The position numbers were made by a program, and so were the translations under genes. Below are positions 5,358 to 7,789 of a DNA stretch of 7,789 bases, in pieces. Under the pieces are notes generated by a model. That model had not been told where the DNA came from and did no database searches. It was given only the letters and a program-made list of their open reading frames with translations. This DNA comes from Legionellaceae bacterium (GTDB taxonomy: Bacteria > Pseudomonadota > Gammaproteobacteria > Legionellales > Legionellaceae). Position 1 is the first letter of the stretch. Each line of letters begins with the position of its first letter. The stretch lies in NCBI GenBank assembly GCA_030696465.1, contig JAUYSE010000058.1:1-7789 (forward strand), written 5' to 3'.

Positions 5358-6947
5358 ATGACCCTTTGTATGATCACAACCCCTCGCTCTAAATCGACTA
5401 AACAAGAATGTTCACCACTATTTCAAGGCACTCTGCTTTTTTTTGCCTTGATCCTCGCCTCCCTATTTTTACGAATCCTTTACATGGGCTCAAACGACTT
5501 AATCGTGGAAGAAGCCTACTACTGGAATTATTCTCAACATTTAGACTTCGGATACCTTGATCATCCGCCGATGGTTGCATTACTCATTAAATTATTTACC
5601 TCCATTTTTGGCACCAACGAATTTGCCGTACGTCTACCTGCGCTCATTGGCTGGATATTCACGGCTTTTTTTAGTTTTAAATTAACGAATACCATCCACC
5701 GTGGCGCTGGCCTCTATGCGGTTGTACTCTTAAGCATATTACCTTTTTTCTTTTTACATTCCTTCATCATGACGCCAGATCAACCCATGATTCTCTGTTG
5801 GGCGGCTGTATTATATTATTTATATCAAGCACTCATTTTAAATAAACCGCATGCTTGGTACATCGCAGGAATATGGATTGGTCTTGGAATGCTGGCGAAA
5901 TACACGATTTTATTATTAGCCCCGGTCACATTACTATATGTCTGCATACAACCCAAGGCCCGTAGCTGGCTCACCCGTAAAGAGCCGTATCTTGCTGCAC
6001 TCATCAGTCTTATCATCTTTAGCCCTGTCATTTATTGGAATGCAACTCACGAATGGGCGTCTTTTATCTTTCAAAGTAGTCGTCGACTGCACCAATCTTT
6101 TCATTTTTCTTTACATCATCTGATTGGCTTACTTATATTTTTCGTGACTCCTCTTGGTCTTATAGAATCCTGGCCTCTCTTTAAAAAAAGCGATACTGAG
6201 CTCTCTCTCGAAACGCAACGCTTCCTGCAAATTTTTACGGCCGTCCCTTTAATTATTTTTGGCATATTCAGCCTATATCATGCCATAAAATTTAACTGGA
6301 TTGGGCCTGGGTTGCTGGCTTTAATTCCATGGATCGCCATACGTATCCAACAATCTGCTGACAAAAGTTCTTATAAAAACATCTGGTTTGTCTCAGGTGC
6401 TGGTTTATTATTCTCGTACACTGTTGTGATGTGCACTATTATTGTGAATGCTCCAACCATAATGTCTCAAAAAATATTCGGAAAATTTATTGCTTGGGAT
6501 GCTCTCATCCAAGAATTCAACACCGTCGCACAACAGGTAGAAGCTTATACCTACACCACTCCTATTTTTGCCCCTCTTGATCGATATAATATTGCGAGCG
6601 AACTTTCTTTTTACCAAACAAAACTTCTCACACAAAAGCGCATCTCTGAGATATATCCTGTTATTGGTCGACATATTTTTGGGAGTAAAAGCTTGATGTA
6701 TCAATATTGGACACATGAAACCTATCATCCGAAACAAACTTATATTCTGATTTCAAACAATATTACTAGTTTTAAAAAACCTGGCCTCAGGAGTCGCATT
6801 CTTCACGAATCGCCCATAAATAAAATATGGTCGCACAGTCAAGGACGTATGACCCCCACTCAGCCCTATTATTATCAAGTCGTACAATTAAAAAAACCTA
6901 ATATTTTCTTGACATTATTCCCTGGTGTTCATACAGTTTCAGGATAA
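5358..6947 (+). CDS. GT39-type (ArnT/PMT-like) membrane glycosyltransferase
   Basis: This is predicted to be a polytopic inner-membrane GT-C enzyme that takes a sugar from a polyprenyl-phosphate carrier and attaches it to lipid A, another glycan or a protein on the periplasmic side. The first membrane helix is at about 24-43. The following loop has the acidic catalytic-site pattern VEEAYYW (Glu51/Glu52), then GYLDHPPM (65-72) and RLPALIGW (92-99). A second acidic motif TPDQP (Asp141) follows, then GMLAKYT (177-183) and SPVIYWN (222-228). About ten hydrophobic segments run to roughly residue 370, followed by a soluble C-terminal region of about 155 residues. The length of 529 is normal for the family. 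No Shine-Dalgarno sequence precedes either ATG at 5358 or the in-frame ATG at 5370, so the exact start is uncertain. The downstream GT2 gene would supply the lipid-linked donor. Acceptor and sugar cannot be told from sequence. Confidence 0.85.
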   Translation: MTLCMITTPRSKSTKQECSPLFQGTLLFFALILASLFLRILYMGSNDLIVEEAYYWNYSQHLDFGYLDHPPMVALLIKLFTSIFGTNEFAVRLPALIGWIFTAFFSFKLTNTIHRGAGLYAVVLLSILPFFFLHSFIMTPDQPMILCWAAVLYYLYQALILNKPHAWYIAGIWIGLGMLAKYTILLLAPVTLLYVCIQPKARSWLTRKEPYLAALISLIIFSPVIYWNATHEWASFIFQSSRRLHQSFHFSLHHLIGLLIFFVTPLGLIESWPLFKKSDTELSLETQRFLQIFTAVPLIIFGIFSLYHAIKFNWIGPGLLALIPWIAIRIQQSADKSSYKNIWFVSGAGLLFSYTVVMCTIIVNAPTIMSQKIFGKFIAWDALIQEFNTVAQQVEAYTYTTPIFAPLDRYNIASELSFYQTKLLTQKRISEIYPVIGRHIFGSKSLMYQYWTHETYHPKQTYILISNNITSFKKPGLRSRILHESPINKIWSHSQGRMTPTQPYYYQVVQLKKPNIFLTLFPGVHTVSG

Positions 6948-6972
6948 TTAATCTTTAGGCCCTGAATTACTG

Positions 6973-7788
6973 ATGCATATTGAAAATGTTGTGATTATTA
7001 TCCCTACTTATAATGAAGCTCAAATTATCGAAGAAACCTTATTCCAACTTTTTCAAGCTACTGCGCATATTACCGACAAATATATCCAAGTATTAGTGTT
7101 TGACAGCGCCTCTCAAGATAATACGCAAGAAATTGTCCGCAGCTTACAAGCCAGTAATCCACGTTTATATTTACAAACAGAGCCGCAAAAATCTGGTTTA
7201 GGTTCCGCCTATATGCAAGCTATGCGCTTTGCTCTGAATGAAATGGCGGCAGACATTATCGTTGAATTTGATGCTGATCTTTCGCATCAACCTCAATATA
7301 TTGCCCCCATGCTAGAAAAAATGAACCATCATGACGTTGTGATTGGTAGCCGCTATGTGCCGGGTGGCAGTATTCCAGCAGATTGGGGGTGGAACCGTAA
7401 AGCATTATCGATATTAGGGAATTATATAGCGCGTTGCTTTCTCGGAAAAAAATATCGGGATTATACCAGTGGTTTTAGAATGACTCGCCATACCTTATTG
7501 AGACACAGTTTGCCTGAATTTTTCCTGTCCGCGCAATATGGTTATAAACTGCAACTTTTTTGGTTGTTGCATAAAAATAATGCACGAATTTTTGAGTACC
7601 CTATTACCTTCATAGATAGAATGAAAGGTCAAAGCAAAATACCAACCAATAGTATCTTTGATTCATTGCGCGTTTTATTCTTACTGCGTTTTTATGATCT
7701 GATTCGTCCTCAAAAAAAACCGTCAGAGAGCGAAGTCTTACCGCCTCTCTATGAAGATATTGCAGAAAACCCCTTAGAACGATTATAA
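6973..7788 (+). CDS. GT2 polyprenyl-phosphate sugar synthase (dolichol-phosphate mannose synthase-like)
   Basis: This is predicted to transfer a sugar from a nucleotide donor (GDP-mannose or similar) to polyprenyl phosphate at the cytoplasmic face of the membrane. GT-A fold motifs appear in order: IIIPTYNE at 8-15, FDSASQDNT at 43-51 in place of the usual VDDxSxDGT, the metal-binding DAD at 100-102 in FDADLSH, GSRYVPGG at 125-132, and DYTSGFR at 163-169. The 271-residue protein has no C-terminal membrane helices, as in soluble or peripheral DPM1-type enzymes. It starts 25 bases after the GT39 stop, with only a weak, distant AGG before the ATG, so co-transcription is likely and translation may be modest. 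The pairing implies it makes the lipid-phosphate sugar used by the GT39 enzyme. Loss of one Asp of the DDxS signature could reflect a different nucleotide or altered activity. The stop codon is one base from the window end, so downstream partners are unseen. Confidence 0.85.
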   Translation: MHIENVVIIIPTYNEAQIIEETLFQLFQATAHITDKYIQVLVFDSASQDNTQEIVRSLQASNPRLYLQTEPQKSGLGSAYMQAMRFALNEMAADIIVEFDADLSHQPQYIAPMLEKMNHHDVVIGSRYVPGGSIPADWGWNRKALSILGNYIARCFLGKKYRDYTSGFRMTRHTLLRHSLPEFFLSAQYGYKLQLFWLLHKNNARIFEYPITFIDRMKGQSKIPTNSIFDSLRVLFLLRFYDLIRPQKKPSESEVLPPLYEDIAENPLERL

Positions 7789-7789
7789 A

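Noticed and set aside
6408..6737. 109-codon minus-strand open frame inside the GT39 gene
   Set aside because: It is antisense to a gene with a coherent protein and carries no recognisable motif.
1..7789. CRISPR array, tRNA, rRNA or riboswitch
   Set aside because: No regularly spaced direct repeats, cloverleaf-like segments or known leader motifs were seen in the intergenic stretches, which are all under 250 bases.

Overview
The window carries six protein genes that look like bacterial chromosome, most likely from a gammaproteobacterium. The proteins most resemble those of the Legionella/Coxiella group, but that placement comes from recalled protein similarity and moderate base composition, not from a database search. 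No rRNA, tRNA, CRISPR array, transposase gene or phage structural gene is visible.

Left part (1-5293), all minus strand. Read in the direction of transcription, the order is a small glycine-rich membrane protein (4979-5293), glutamine-dependent NAD+ synthetase nadE (3151-4767), then the two-gene 2-oxoacid:ferredoxin oxidoreductase operon korA-korB (2905 down to 142). korA and korB overlap by 14 bases, and the korB ribosome binding site lies inside korA. The other boundaries are gaps of 211 and 245 bases with candidate promoters, so these are probably three transcription units. The metabolic theme is central redox metabolism: NAD+ completion, and ferredoxin-linked oxidation of 2-oxoglutarate (or a related 2-oxoacid) to the acyl-CoA.

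Right part (5358-7788), plus strand. A 529-residue multi-membrane GT39-type (ArnT/PMT-like) glycosyltransferase is followed 25 bases later by a 271-residue GT2 polyprenyl-phosphate sugar synthase of the DPM1 type. Together they form a plausible pathway: the GT2 enzyme makes a lipid-phosphate sugar on the cytoplasmic face and the GT39 enzyme uses it on the periplasmic face to modify a glycan, lipid A or protein. The GT39 gene appears more AT-rich than the kor genes in hand-counted 60-base samples.

The most unusual content is intergenic. Each of the three minus-strand units is followed, 7 to 16 bases after its stop codon, by imperfect inverted repeats: 81-127 (with 37-78 and 1-28 beyond) after korB, a 117-bp compound palindrome at 3018-3134 after nadE, and a 65-bp palindrome at 4907-4971 after the membrane protein gene. 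None has a good run of T, so they are not textbook intrinsic terminators. They look like repetitive palindromic elements or small non-autonomous mobile elements that may act as transcript ends. The two gene clusters diverge from a 64-base spacer (5294-5357) where candidate -10 elements of the opposing promoters overlap.
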